DNA of 64,000 nt, taken from assembly GCA_964500205.1 (NCBI GenBank), contig CAZCNS010000008.1, forward strand, positions 120,631 to 184,630. Direction: 5' to 3'. This DNA is from UBA10329 sp964500205. GTDB taxonomy: Bacteria > Bacteroidota > Bacteroidia > UBA10329. The notes under the pieces were generated by a model. That model had not been told where the DNA came from. It searched no databases and worked only from the letters and a program-made list of their open reading frames with translations. How positions within the stretch are numbered: the stretch's first letter is position 1; each line of letters starts with the position of its first letter. The position numbers were made by a program, and so were the translations under genes. Positions 35,775 through 44,455 of this stretch are shown here, piece after piece.

Positions 35775-38258
35775 GTGGTGGTACAGAGCGGCACACTCAC
35801 CATCACCGGTACGGTGCGCATGGCCGAGGATGCCCGCTTTGAGGTGAAGCCCAACGCCAAGCTGGTGATTGACGGGGGCACTATCACCCGCTCCTCGGGT
35901 TGCTTTGACAGTCGCTGGAACGGCATCTACGTCTCCGGCACGAGTTCATCGAGCCAGACGGTGAACCCCACGCACTTCGGCACGGTGGAGCTGAAGAACG
36001 GGGCGGTGGTGGAGCACGCCAAGGAGGCGCTCAACAACTTCGGCCTCACATCGGGCGGCAGCTTGGACTGGGGCGCCTTCGGAGGCATCATACAGGCCAC
36101 GGAGGCCACCTTCCGCAACAACAGGCGCAGCGCACAGTTCATGGCCTACACCAACACCAATTCCCTCGGCAACCCTATCAACGACAAGGGCTTTTTCAAC
36201 CGCTGCACCTTCACGGTGGATGACGACATGACCCCCGGCCCGGGCCTCTATGCCCACATCAGCCACTGGGCCACAAGGGGTGTGGACGTCATCGGCTGCC
36301 ATTTCGAGAACGTGCGCACCGCCAATGGCAGCCCCACGGGCAGGGGTATCGGTGTGTACACGCTCGATGCGAAGTTGAGTGTGCGCGAGCACTGCGCCTC
36401 GCTGCCGCCCTTCGGCCAGCCCTGTCCTCCGAAACACACTACTCCGAGCACTTTCACCGGACTACAACACGGGGTGGAGGCCACAGCGGGGAGTGTGGTG
36501 TCGGTGCTCAACTCAGCGTTCGTGGACAACCACCGTGGCGTAGTGTTAAGCGCTGCGGAGGGCAGTACGGTGAGGGAGAACACTTTCAGCCCCGGACTCT
36601 TCGGACCGACCCCTGTGGGCCTGTACATCGACCAGACATCGTCCTACACCGTGGAGTGCAACGATTTCGATGATGCCGGCACTGCCCCGCTCGCAGATTC
36701 CGATCACCGCTACGGCATCCAATCATGGAACACGGGGGTGGCATCGCCCATTCGGCACAATACCTTCACCGACCTGTATGTGGGCGCCCAAGCCAGTGGC
36801 TCCAACCGCAACGTTAATGGAGAAGGTCTCCAGTACCTTGAGAACACCTTTGACGACAACTATGTGGGCATTGCGGTGCTTCCGAGTGGTAGTCTGCCCA
36901 ATCAAGGATTCAGGGTGGTGCAAGGGAGCTTCACAGTGCCCGCAGGCAATAAGTTCGATGCCCCGACCACTTTGGCAGACATATTCAATACCAGCCAGCC
37001 AGCATACTACTGTCATCACCAATGCACCATGCCCGGATGCACGACCACGGTGTGGTATCCTGACCCACAATTGGGAATTGTCCACGTGAACACATCCGTG
37101 AACTGGAGCCTGTGGAGCTGCGGTGCTGCCGGAAAGTCGATGGTGCAGTACGGTGATGCAACGCAGAGGCAGGCAGAGAAGGAGGCCGAACTCACGGCAT
37201 TGACAGACGGGGGCAACACACAGCAACTGCTGATGCACGTGACCACTACGGGCCATGAGGCCGACATGGAGGTCTATGGCACACTGATGCAGCGGAGTCC
37301 CAACCTGTCGGAGCAGGTACTGCTCAGTGCAGTGGAGCGCAATGCGGCCCTGCCCAACGCCATGCTGCGCGATGTGCTGGCCTCCAATCCGCAGGCGGGC
37401 AAGTCGGAAACAGTGATGACCGGCCTTGCCGAGAGACCTCAACAGCTGCCAGAGTACATGGTGTGGCAGGTGGAGGAGGCCTCGCGTGCCCTATCGCCCA
37501 TGGAGCGGCTGAGGGCCGAGGTGGTGCAACTCGCATCGGAGCGGAAGGAGACGGCCGATGCGCTGGTGGCGGGCTGGCTCTTCCCTGAGGACGGGCAGCC
37601 CGTGCAGCGCGACAGTGCCTTGGCACTGCTCACCGCCAAGGACGATGCCCATGCCCACTACCGCCTCGCCCTGCTCCATGCAGAGGAGGGTGACGCGCAG
37701 GCCGCGGCCCACCATGCCGAAAGGCTGGGGCAGCTTGCCGATGGCCCGGGTCAGGAGGCCGCGCAACGTCTGTCATCGCTGCTTACACTGCTGGCCTCCG
37801 CAAGTGCGGATGGCCGTGGCATGGGGCGGCTCAATGAGGGCGAGCTGGCCCTGCTCGCAGAACTTGCCGAGGGCGAGGATGCAGCCGCCAGACGGGCCGA
37901 TGCCATTGTGGCGTTCCTCAACGACTCTGTGCGCCATTACCCTGTCCTGCCACTGCCATTGGTGCAACAGCAGCGCAGGGCAGCGCCCACGATGGAGGGC
38001 ATGTCATCGGTGAACGTGTTCCCTAATCCGGGCAAGGAGTTCATCACCATCGACTACAGCTTCGAGGAGCGTAGCGGTGACAACCTCTTCGAGGTGATGG
38101 ACATGCAGGGCCGCACCCTGCTCACACAGCGGCTTGTGGGTCAGCGCGACCAGCAGGTGGTGGACGTCCGTGCCCTGGCGGCAGGGAGCTACGTCTATCG
38201 TGTGTCGCAGGACGGGCAGACGATGCGGGGAGGCACATTCATGGTGGTGCGCGACTGA
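35775..38258 (+). CDS. Beta-helix and T9SS sorting region, C-terminal part of the frameshifted S8 protease
   Basis: 827 codons from an internal ATG; in the restored gene this is residues ~473-1299. It begins with short right-handed beta-helix repeats (SGTLTITGTVRMAED, GTVELKNGAVVEHA), continues through parallel-helix coils to about residue 470, then has an Ala/Glu/Leu-rich helical segment (AALANAMLRDVLA-like, ERLRAEVVQLASERK), and ends in a type A sorting domain (SVNVFPNPGKEFITIDYSF ... AAGSYVYRVSQDGQ). It has no signal peptide of its own, so alone it would not be exported. It depends on the upstream frame being restored. Confidence 0.85.
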   Translation: MVVQSGTLTITGTVRMAEDARFEVKPNAKLVIDGGTITRSSGCFDSRWNGIYVSGTSSSSQTVNPTHFGTVELKNGAVVEHAKEALNNFGLTSGGSLDWGAFGGIIQATEATFRNNRRSAQFMAYTNTNSLGNPINDKGFFNRCTFTVDDDMTPGPGLYAHISHWATRGVDVIGCHFENVRTANGSPTGRGIGVYTLDAKLSVREHCASLPPFGQPCPPKHTTPSTFTGLQHGVEATAGSVVSVLNSAFVDNHRGVVLSAAEGSTVRENTFSPGLFGPTPVGLYIDQTSSYTVECNDFDDAGTAPLADSDHRYGIQSWNTGVASPIRHNTFTDLYVGAQASGSNRNVNGEGLQYLENTFDDNYVGIAVLPSGSLPNQGFRVVQGSFTVPAGNKFDAPTTLADIFNTSQPAYYCHHQCTMPGCTTTVWYPDPQLGIVHVNTSVNWSLWSCGAAGKSMVQYGDATQRQAEKEAELTALTDGGNTQQLLMHVTTTGHEADMEVYGTLMQRSPNLSEQVLLSAVERNAALPNAMLRDVLASNPQAGKSETVMTGLAERPQQLPEYMVWQVEEASRALSPMERLRAEVVQLASERKETADALVAGWLFPEDGQPVQRDSALALLTAKDDAHAHYRLALLHAEEGDAQAAAHHAERLGQLADGPGQEAAQRLSSLLTLLASASADGRGMGRLNEGELALLAELAEGEDAAARRADAIVAFLNDSVRHYPVLPLPLVQQQRRAAPTMEGMSSVNVFPNPGKEFITIDYSFEERSGDNLFEVMDMQGRTLLTQRLVGQRDQQVVDVRALAAGSYVYRVSQDGQTMRGGTFMVVRD
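35784..36236 (+). repeat. 453-bp near-identical repeat, copy 2
   Basis: Partner of 32416-32868. Here the homologous beta-helix coding continues past the point where copy 1 breaks (PGPGLYAHISHWATRG). Confidence 0.9.
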
Positions 38259-38395
38259 GGAAGTACCAGGCACGCGGTCGTGACTGACTACGCACGACCC
38301 CTGGCACACCCGTGCCGAGGGCCGTGCGCATTTCCTACATCCATGTCCTGAAGCAGGGCGGTCGATGACCTCGCACTGTTTCAGGTCTTTGGGGT

Positions 38396-38452
38396 AAATC
38401 CCTCTTCCGAAAAAGTTGCGCCCCAACCGAAGAAAGCACCCCTATCAACGCA
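38396..38452 (-). pseudogene. Fragment of the 5' end of the orphan 498-aa gene family
   Basis: On the minus strand this reads ...IGVLSSVGAQLFRKRDL, matching LTGVLSSVEAQLFRKTDF at the start of the 23215-24711 gene. About 45 of 52 bases align (for example TTCGAAAAAGTTGGGCCTCAA against TCCGAAAAAGTTGCGCCCCAA, split here by dashes for reading: TTCGAAAAAGTTG-GGCCTCAA). The rest of the gene is absent. A tandem array follows on its upstream side. Confidence 0.7.
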
Positions 38453-38473
38453 CAGGGAATGGCTCTACGGTCT

Positions 38474-38880
38474 GACGCCCCCTCGCCATCGGCAAGCCCA
38501 GAGAAAAACCTTTCTGACGCCCCCTCGCCATCGCCCGGAGGCACGAAAAACCTTTCTGACGCCCCCTCGCCATCGCCCGGAGGCACGAAAAACCTTTCTG
38601 ACACCCCCTCGCCATCGCCCGGAGGTACGAAAAACCTTTCTGACACCCCCTCGCCATCGCCCGGAGGCACGAAAAACCTTTNNNNNNNNNNNNNNNNNNN
38701 NNNNNNNNNNNNNNNNNNNNNNNNNNNNNNNNNNNNNNNNNNNNNNNNNNNNNNNNNNNNNNNNNNNNNNNNNNNNNNNNNACGAAAAACCTTTCTGACA
38801 CCCCCTCGCCATCGCCCGGAGGCACGAAAAACCTTTCTGACGCCCCCTCGCCCCGCGTCCCTTCGTTGAGCGAAGCGAAA
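38474..38880. repeat. 42-bp tandem repeat array spanning an assembly gap
   Basis: Units of exactly 42 bp begin at 38474, 38516, 38558, 38600 and 38642, and again at 38797 and 38839 after the gap. Each contains GACGCCCCCTCGCCATCGCC followed by GGAGGCACGAAAAACC; the first unit is a variant. Because 42 is a multiple of 3 and contains no stop, long frames exist on both strands, but they are artefacts of the repeat. At least seven units are visible and the true number is unknown. It lies just upstream of the guaB promoter. Confidence 0.9.
38682..38781. other. Assembly gap (100 N)
   Basis: Exactly 100 N inside the 42-bp tandem array, the conventional size for a scaffold gap of unknown length. It was almost certainly caused by the array itself. 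Confidence 0.97.
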
Positions 38881-38948
38881 TCCCGCCCAAGCGGGACCCC
38901 CATCCCCCTGCCACCTTTTCCGCCCACACTTCCCTCATTTCGTAAACC

Positions 38949-38956
38949 TATCTTTG
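38949..38956 (+). promoter_or_regulatory. -7 promoter box for guaB
   Basis: TATCTTTG matches the TAnnTTTG consensus exactly, 34 bp before the ATG at 38991. No clear TTTG at the -33 position. Confidence 0.6.
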
Positions 38957-38990
38957 CACGAATTTTTTCAGGGAGTACAAACCGGATTCA

Positions 38991-40460
38991 ATGACACTTG
39001 ACCCAGAGAAATTCCACGGTGAGGGCCTGACCTTCGATGATGTGCTGCTCGTTCCGGCCTACTCGGAGATCATGCCCAAGGATGTGAACATCAGCACCCG
39101 TTTCAGCAGGGAGATAGAACTGAAGGTGCCTATTGTTTCTGCCGCAATGGATACCGTGACCGAGTCGGCCATGGCCATAGCGATGGCGCAAGAGGGAGGC
39201 ATCGGGGTCATTCATAAGAATATGACCATAGAAGCGCAGGCGCAAGAGGTGCGTAGGGTCAAAAGGGCCGAGAGCGGCATGATCATCGACCCCGTCACCG
39301 TTACCGCAGACATGCTGGTGAGCGATGCCCTCAAGATGATGGCCGAGTACAAGATCGGTGGCATTCCGGTCGTGGACGAGGGCCGCAAGCTGGTAGGCAT
39401 CGTCACCAACCGCGACCTGCGCTTCGAGAAGGACATGACCCGCCCCATCTCGCAGGTCATGACCTCCGAGAACCTCATCACCGCCACAGACGTGACCGAC
39501 CTCGCCAAGACCGAAGACACCCTTCAGCAGCATAAGATCGAGAAGTTACCCGTGGTGGATGCCGATTTCCGCCTCATAGGACTCATCACCTACAAGGACC
39601 TCATCAAGACCCGCCTCCGTCCCAATGCCTGCAAGGACCGCTTCGGCCGCCTGCGCGTGGCAGCTGCGGTGGGCATCACCGGTGACATGCTCGACCGTGT
39701 GAGTGCGCTGGAGGCTGTTGGCGTGGATGCCGTGGTCATCGACACCGCCCATGGTCACAGCAAGGGTGTGATCACCGCACTCCGCTCTGTCAAAGACAAA
39801 TTCCCCAATCTGCAAGTAGTAGTAGGCAACATCGCCACGGGCGATGCAGCCAGAATGCTGGTGGAGAACGGTGCCGATGCAGTGAAGGTGGGCATCGGGC
39901 CGGGCAGCATCTGCACCACGCGGGTCATTGCGGGGGTGGGCGTGCCGCAACTCACGGCCATCATGGAGGTGGCGAAGGCCATCAAGGGGTCTGGCGTACC
40001 CGTCATCGGTGACGGAGGTCTCCGTTTCACAGGCGACATCGTGAAAGCCATCGCGGCAGGCGCGGACACCATCATGGCCGGCAGCATGTTCGCTGGCACA
40101 GAGGAGTCACCCGGGCAAACGGTGATCCTGGAGGGAAGAAAATTCAAGACCTATCGTGGCATGGGTTCGCTGGAGGCCATGCAGAAAGGCTCGAAAGACC
40201 GCTATTTCCAAGATGCCGAGGACGATGTTAAGAAACTCGTACCCGAAGGCATCGCAGGGCGTGTGCCTTACAAGGGCACGCTGCACGAGGTGATCTACCA
40301 GATCGTTGGCGGATTGCGGGCCGGCATGGGTTACTGCGGTGCAGCGACCGTGAACGAGCTGCAAACAGCCAAGTTCATCCGTATGTCCCCGGCCGGTGTG
40401 CGCGAGAGCCATCCGCACGGCATCACCATCACCAGCGAAGCCCCTAACTACAGTCCATAA
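38991..40460 (+). CDS. guaB: IMP dehydrogenase
   Basis: 489 aa. Oxidises IMP to XMP with NAD+, the first committed step to GMP. N-terminal barrel start GLTFDDVLLVPAYSE, an inserted CBS pair at about residues 95-205 (IDPVTVTADMLVSDALKMM; TRPISQVMTSENLITATDV), the active-site Cys loop IGPGSICTTRVIAGVGVPQ, the IMP-binding GDGGLRFTGDIVKAIAAG, and the flap GMGSLEAMQKGSKDRYF. Length and motifs are standard. An exact -7 box precedes it. Confidence 0.97.
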   Translation: MTLDPEKFHGEGLTFDDVLLVPAYSEIMPKDVNISTRFSREIELKVPIVSAAMDTVTESAMAIAMAQEGGIGVIHKNMTIEAQAQEVRRVKRAESGMIIDPVTVTADMLVSDALKMMAEYKIGGIPVVDEGRKLVGIVTNRDLRFEKDMTRPISQVMTSENLITATDVTDLAKTEDTLQQHKIEKLPVVDADFRLIGLITYKDLIKTRLRPNACKDRFGRLRVAAAVGITGDMLDRVSALEAVGVDAVVIDTAHGHSKGVITALRSVKDKFPNLQVVVGNIATGDAARMLVENGADAVKVGIGPGSICTTRVIAGVGVPQLTAIMEVAKAIKGSGVPVIGDGGLRFTGDIVKAIAAGADTIMAGSMFAGTEESPGQTVILEGRKFKTYRGMGSLEAMQKGSKDRYFQDAEDDVKKLVPEGIAGRVPYKGTLHEVIYQIVGGLRAGMGYCGAATVNELQTAKFIRMSPAGVRESHPHGITITSEAPNYSP

Positions 40461-40491
40461 TCGACCGATAAGCCATTTTCCTTCCTGCGAA

Positions 40492-40499
40492 TATCTTCG
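40492..40499 (+). promoter_or_regulatory. Probable -7 promoter box for the parvulin gene
   Basis: TATCTTCG, one mismatch to TAnnTTTG, lies 54 bp upstream of the ATG at 40554 in the gap after guaB. Confidence 0.4.
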
Positions 40500-40553
40500 C
40501 GGGCCGAATTTTCTTTCAAGTCGCAACAACAACTTCAACAACCACAATAGAAC

Positions 40554-42515
40554 ATGAGCAAACAGTTTCTTCTCCGAATGGCCGTCTGCGCTTTGGTTCT
40601 CTCAGGCCAGAAGGCAATGGCGCAGGGCAACGACCCCGTGCTGCTGACAGTTGACGGACAGGACATCCGCATGTCGGAGTTCGAGGCGGTGTATCGCAAG
40701 AACAACCGTGAAAATCAGATCACCCCAGAGGATGCGAAAGAGTACCTCGACCTCTACATCAACTTCCGGCTCAAGGTGCGCGAGGCCGAAGAGATGGGTC
40801 TCGACACACTTAAGAAGTTCAAAGAGGAGTTCAAAGGCTACCAGAAGCAGCTCGCCAAGCCTTACCTGACGGACAAGAACGTTTCGGAGGCATTGGTGAA
40901 AGAAGCGTACGAGCGCATGACCAAGGACGTGAACGCCAGCCACATTCTGCTCAAGGTCGGCCCCGATGCGCTGCCCAAAGACACCTTGGCAGTCTATAAC
41001 CGCATCATTGACATCCGTAACCAAGCGCTGAAAGGAGACTTTTCGGCTCTGGCCCGCAAGTACTCCGAAGACCCATCTGCAGCGGACAATGGAGGCAACC
41101 TCGGCTGGTTCTCCGCACTTCGCATGGTATATCCCTTCGAGTCGGGCGCCTACAACACACCTGTGGGAGAGATCAGCATGCCGGTGCGCACCCGTTTCGG
41201 ATATCACATAATGAAGGTACACGAGAAGCGCGATGCCAAGGGCGATATCCGCGCAGCCCACATCATGATCAAGACGGGCAAGGAGGCATCGAAAGAGGAT
41301 GTGGAAAAAGCGCGCGCCAAGGCGTTGGAGGTGAAAGGACTGCTGGACAGCGGTAAGAACACCTTCGAAGAGCTGGCGTCAAAATACAGCGAGGACAAGG
41401 GTTCTGCCACCAAGGGCGGTGAGCTGCCGCAGTTCGGCACGGGCCGCATGGTCGCAGCCTTCGAGAAGGCCGCTTTCGCCCTCAAGAATGTAGGTGACAT
41501 ATCAGAGCCTGTGGAGACCGAGTACGGCTGGCACATCATCAAACTGCTGGAAAGAATCCCCGTACCTGCATTCGAGAATGTGAAAGACGAACTGACCGCC
41601 AAGGTGGGCAAGGACAGTCGCAGCCAGCTGACCCGCACCGTGGTCATCGACCGGGTGAAAAACGAGGCCGGGTTCCGTGAGTTTCCTGCTGCGGTAGACG
41701 AGCTTTCCAAGTACCTGGACGAGCGGCTTATCGAGGGAAAATGGAATGCGGATACCGCACGCTACTTGGGCAAGCCTGTCATCAACATCGGCAAAAAGCC
41801 CTTCACACAGTATGACCTCGCCAAGTTCATCGGCCGCCAGCAGACCCGCAGGAAGCCCGAGGATCTGCGCGTGCTGCTCAACGGTTACTACAATCAGTTC
41901 ATAGAGGAATCGGTACTTGCATACGAGGAGGACCGCCTCGAGGAGAAGTACCCCGAATACAAGGCACTTCTGCGCGAGTACCGTGATGGCATCCTACTTT
42001 TCGACCTCACAGACCAGAAGGTATGGTCAAAGGCGGTGAAGGACACATCGGGTCTTCAGGCTTTCCATGAGCAGAACAAAAGCAACTTCATGTGGGAACG
42101 CAGGCTCAGTGCCGACCTCTACCACGTGCAGAAGGACTCCATTCTCCAGCCACTTCTCGCTGAGCTGAAAAAGAACCTCAAGAAAGGTATCGACCGCGAG
42201 GCCATCACCAAGAAATACAACGCCAACTCTGGCCTGAACCTCCGCGTGGAGTCAGGCAAGTACCAAGAGGGCGATGAGGAGGTGCTCAAGAACGTACCTT
42301 GGGAGAAAGGGATACACGGCCCCATCGCAAACGGTGGCAATCAGGTGATCGTGGTGGTGAACGATGTGCTCGCCCCTGCACCCAAGACCCTCAAGGAGGC
42401 GCGTGGACTCGTTACAGCGGAGTATCAGCAGCATCTGGAGCAGGAATGGATCAAGAGCCTGCGTGCCAAGTATACGGTTAAGGCCAACCCCGACCTGCTG
42501 AACAGCATTAAGTAA
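40554..42515 (+). CDS. Periplasmic peptidyl-prolyl isomerase with two parvulin domains (SurA/PpiC-like)
   Basis: 653 aa. Signal peptide (CALVLSGQKAMAQ), an N-terminal chaperone-like helical region, then two parvulin domains at about 124-225 (ASHILLKVG, LARKYSEDPSA, GGNLGWFSALRM, RFGYHIMKVHEKR) and 231-340 (AAHIMIKTG, ELASKYSEDKGSA, GELPQFGTGRM, EYGWHIIKLLERI). A long C-terminal region (about 300 aa) has no clear domain. Such proteins assist outer-membrane protein folding. It stands next to a second isomerase-like lipoprotein, so the pair may form an outer-membrane biogenesis unit. Confidence 0.9.
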   Translation: MSKQFLLRMAVCALVLSGQKAMAQGNDPVLLTVDGQDIRMSEFEAVYRKNNRENQITPEDAKEYLDLYINFRLKVREAEEMGLDTLKKFKEEFKGYQKQLAKPYLTDKNVSEALVKEAYERMTKDVNASHILLKVGPDALPKDTLAVYNRIIDIRNQALKGDFSALARKYSEDPSAADNGGNLGWFSALRMVYPFESGAYNTPVGEISMPVRTRFGYHIMKVHEKRDAKGDIRAAHIMIKTGKEASKEDVEKARAKALEVKGLLDSGKNTFEELASKYSEDKGSATKGGELPQFGTGRMVAAFEKAAFALKNVGDISEPVETEYGWHIIKLLERIPVPAFENVKDELTAKVGKDSRSQLTRTVVIDRVKNEAGFREFPAAVDELSKYLDERLIEGKWNADTARYLGKPVINIGKKPFTQYDLAKFIGRQQTRRKPEDLRVLLNGYYNQFIEESVLAYEEDRLEEKYPEYKALLREYRDGILLFDLTDQKVWSKAVKDTSGLQAFHEQNKSNFMWERRLSADLYHVQKDSILQPLLAELKKNLKKGIDREAITKKYNANSGLNLRVESGKYQEGDEEVLKNVPWEKGIHGPIANGGNQVIVVVNDVLAPAPKTLKEARGLVTAEYQQHLEQEWIKSLRAKYTVKANPDLLNSIK

Positions 42516-42587
42516 TATCCTTTGATGCTCAGAATGCCGCGTATTATTCTTTTGCACCAAAATGAAGGTGTATCCAATTGTTTTTTC

Positions 42588-42731
42588 AACCACATAGGGA
42601 CATAGTTCACATAGGTGGCATGAAGCGGGAATAGACCCCGCAGGTGCGGGGTTTCTCATAGGGCTATGTGCGGCAGCTTTGCTGCTTATTTAAGGACTTT
42701 TCATCTATGTGTTCTATGTCCCTATGTGGTT
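42588..42731. repeat. 144-bp inverted-repeat element with internal hairpins
   Basis: Terminal arms of 27 bp, 42588-42614 and 42705-42731, match in 25 of 27 positions when one is reverse-complemented (the core is CCACATAGGGACATAG / CTATGTCCCTATGTGG). Inside are two perfect small hairpins: ACCCCGC-aggt-GCGGGGT near 42636, and GCAGC-ttt-GCTGC near 42674. It has no coding capacity. It looks like a MITE or a REP/BIME-like intergenic element of the Bacteroidota. It sits between the two isomerase-like genes and may act as a terminator or RNA-stability element. Confidence 0.75.
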
Positions 42732-42784
42732 CAATACTCATCCTGCAAAGAGGTGTTGCTGCGGTATTTAATGATTTCAATGGT

Positions 42785-43639
42785 ATGACCCTTCCACGGG
42801 CCATCGTAACGCTGCTGCCCATCCTGCTGATGGGCTGCAACCTCTTCCAGCAAGAGGTGGAACGCAGTGTAGTGGCCGAAGCGGCAGGGCAGAAACTTTA
42901 CCGTGATGATCTGCAACAGGCTATGCCATCTGGCCTCAGCGCGGAGGACAGCACCCTTTTCGCAGACAATCACATCCGCCAGTGGGCCACTCGGCAGCTC
43001 ATGCTCGAGCGCGCAGAGCTGAACCTCAGCAGTGAGCAGAAGGACGTGAGTCGCAAACTGGAAGAATACCGCAGGTCGCTGCTGGTCTATCTCTATCAGG
43101 CTGAATGGGTGCGGCAGCAGATGGACACCGTGGTGTCGGAGGAGGAGATCGCCAGCTACCATGAGTCCAACAGCCGCGATCTTGAATTGCAGGAGGACAT
43201 AGTGCGCGCCATGCTGATCGTGCTGCCCCTCAAAGACCCCGAGGCCGACAACATCCGCAAGTGGATGCGCAAGGACGATGACCCCGAACTGCGCTCGGTG
43301 CTGGAGACTTACTGCCTGCAACACGCCATCACCATGCACCTCAATGACAACGACTGGGTGCCGCTGGAGAATGTGATCGCCCAACTGCCAAAGGATGCAG
43401 GCATCACAGCTGCACAGGCACGCTATCGCAATTCATTTGATGTGAACGATTCTACGGCCCGCTACATGCTGGACATCAAGGAACTGCGACAGAAAGGAAC
43501 CACTGCCCCCGTGGAATACGTCTCCGAGAACATCGCCTCCATCATCCTCAACCGCAGAAAACTGGAGATGATGCGCAAACTCGAACGCAACATCTATGAA
43601 CAGGCCGCCAACAAGGGCAAGGTCATCATACACAACTGA
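42785..43639 (+). CDS. Lipoprotein, probable periplasmic isomerase/chaperone-like partner
   Basis: 284 aa from the ATG at 42785, giving the lipoprotein signal TLLPILLMGC with Cys near residue 18. The frame is open from 42668, but that would translate the inverted-repeat element. The body has long charged helices (EQKDVSRKLEEYRRSLLVYL) and VSEEEIASYHESNSRDLELQ, similar to the SurA-type N-terminal helical domain, but no parvulin catalytic signature was seen. A paralogue of this type often follows PpiC genes in Bacteroidota. Likely outer-membrane or inner-membrane anchored in the periplasm. Confidence 0.75.
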   Translation: MTLPRAIVTLLPILLMGCNLFQQEVERSVVAEAAGQKLYRDDLQQAMPSGLSAEDSTLFADNHIRQWATRQLMLERAELNLSSEQKDVSRKLEEYRRSLLVYLYQAEWVRQQMDTVVSEEEIASYHESNSRDLELQEDIVRAMLIVLPLKDPEADNIRKWMRKDDDPELRSVLETYCLQHAITMHLNDNDWVPLENVIAQLPKDAGITAAQARYRNSFDVNDSTARYMLDIKELRQKGTTAPVEYVSENIASIILNRRKLEMMRKLERNIYEQAANKGKVIIHN

Positions 43640-43652
43640 CTTCTCACCTCGC

Positions 43653-43685
43653 AGCCCTGACAGGGTTTTGAACCCTGTCAGGGCT
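43653..43685. repeat. Perfect 15-bp-arm palindrome
   Basis: Arms AGCCCTGACAGGGTT and AACCCTGTCAGGGCT around TTG. A partial relative (AAACCTGTCAGG) lies near 57380. It sits after the lipoprotein stop and just before comB. Without a following T run it is more like a REP-type element than a terminator, though it could slow polymerase. Confidence 0.7.
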
Positions 43686-43702
43686 TGGAAAACCATCAGA
43701 CT

Positions 43703-44425
43703 TTGAATCAGGTAGAGGTCTGCTTCGCCCCCCCGCTTTACCCCCAATTCGCACGGGAGGGAACACTCGTGGTGGTGGTGGACATCTTCCGCGCCACCAG
43801 TGCCATGGTCACCGCGCTGCACCACGGGGCCAAGTCCATCATTCCAGTCTCCACGATCAAGGAGGCACGCGATTATCGCGACAGAGGCTTCCTTGCAGGA
43901 GGCGAGCGCAACGGTCAGGTCGTTGAGGGATTCACTTTCGGAAACAGCCCTTTCTCTTACATGCACGAGGGCATCCGTGACCGCGAGATCGCTCTCACCA
44001 CCACCAACGGCACGCGGGCGATCAACATCGCGGCAAAGCAGCCCGACACACTCATCGCCATCGGTGCCTTCCTCAACCTCGGTGCGTTAGCGCGGTTTGC
44101 GGCTACGCAACAGCGGGATGTCATCATCCTCTGCGCTGGCTGGAAGGACCGCTTCAACATGGAGGATAGCCTCTTTGCCGGGGCACTGACCGACCTGCTG
44201 CTAATCAGCGGCCATTTCACTTCTGATTGCGACAGCGCCAATGCCAGCAGTCTGGTCTATCGAACAGCAAGACGCGACCTGCTACGCTTCCTTTCCAACT
44301 GCTCGCACCGCAAACGGCTAGCGCACCTTGACTTGGAACGAGACGTGAAATACTGCCTCCAGCGCGATGTGACGGACATCATCCCTGTATTCGACAACGG
44401 ACGCGTCACCAACGCATCGGTCTGA
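43703..44425 (+). CDS. comB: 2-phosphosulfolactate phosphatase (ComB family)
   Basis: 240 aa. Dephosphorylates 2-phosphosulfolactate; first described in coenzyme M synthesis, in bacteria probably part of sulfolactate metabolism. Family motifs: VVVVDIFRATSAMVTAL, GGERNGQVVEGFTFGNSP, ALTTTNGTRAI, ILCAGWKDRFNMEDSLFAG. No ATG is available. The TTG at 43703 gives the family-typical start (MNQVEVCFAPPLYP) and avoids the palindrome. The frame is also open from another TTG at 43685. Followed by a strong bidirectional terminator. Confidence 0.88.
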   Translation: MNQVEVCFAPPLYPQFAREGTLVVVVDIFRATSAMVTALHHGAKSIIPVSTIKEARDYRDRGFLAGGERNGQVVEGFTFGNSPFSYMHEGIRDREIALTTTNGTRAINIAAKQPDTLIAIGAFLNLGALARFAATQQRDVIILCAGWKDRFNMEDSLFAGALTDLLLISGHFTSDCDSANASSLVYRTARRDLLRFLSNCSHRKRLAHLDLERDVKYCLQRDVTDIIPVFDNGRVTNASV

Positions 44426-44455
44426 GATCGCGTAAGGTCAGCCCGCCATCCCAGA

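Noticed and set aside
38459..38938. Repetitive open frames on both strands across the 42-bp array, and a CRISPR-like look
   Set aside because: The units are directly adjacent without unique spacers, so not CRISPR. The frames arise because the unit is a multiple of three without stops, and they cross an N gap.
42668..42784. Extended N-terminus of the lipoprotein gene
   Set aside because: It would translate the inverted-repeat element; the ATG at 42785 gives a proper lipoprotein signal.
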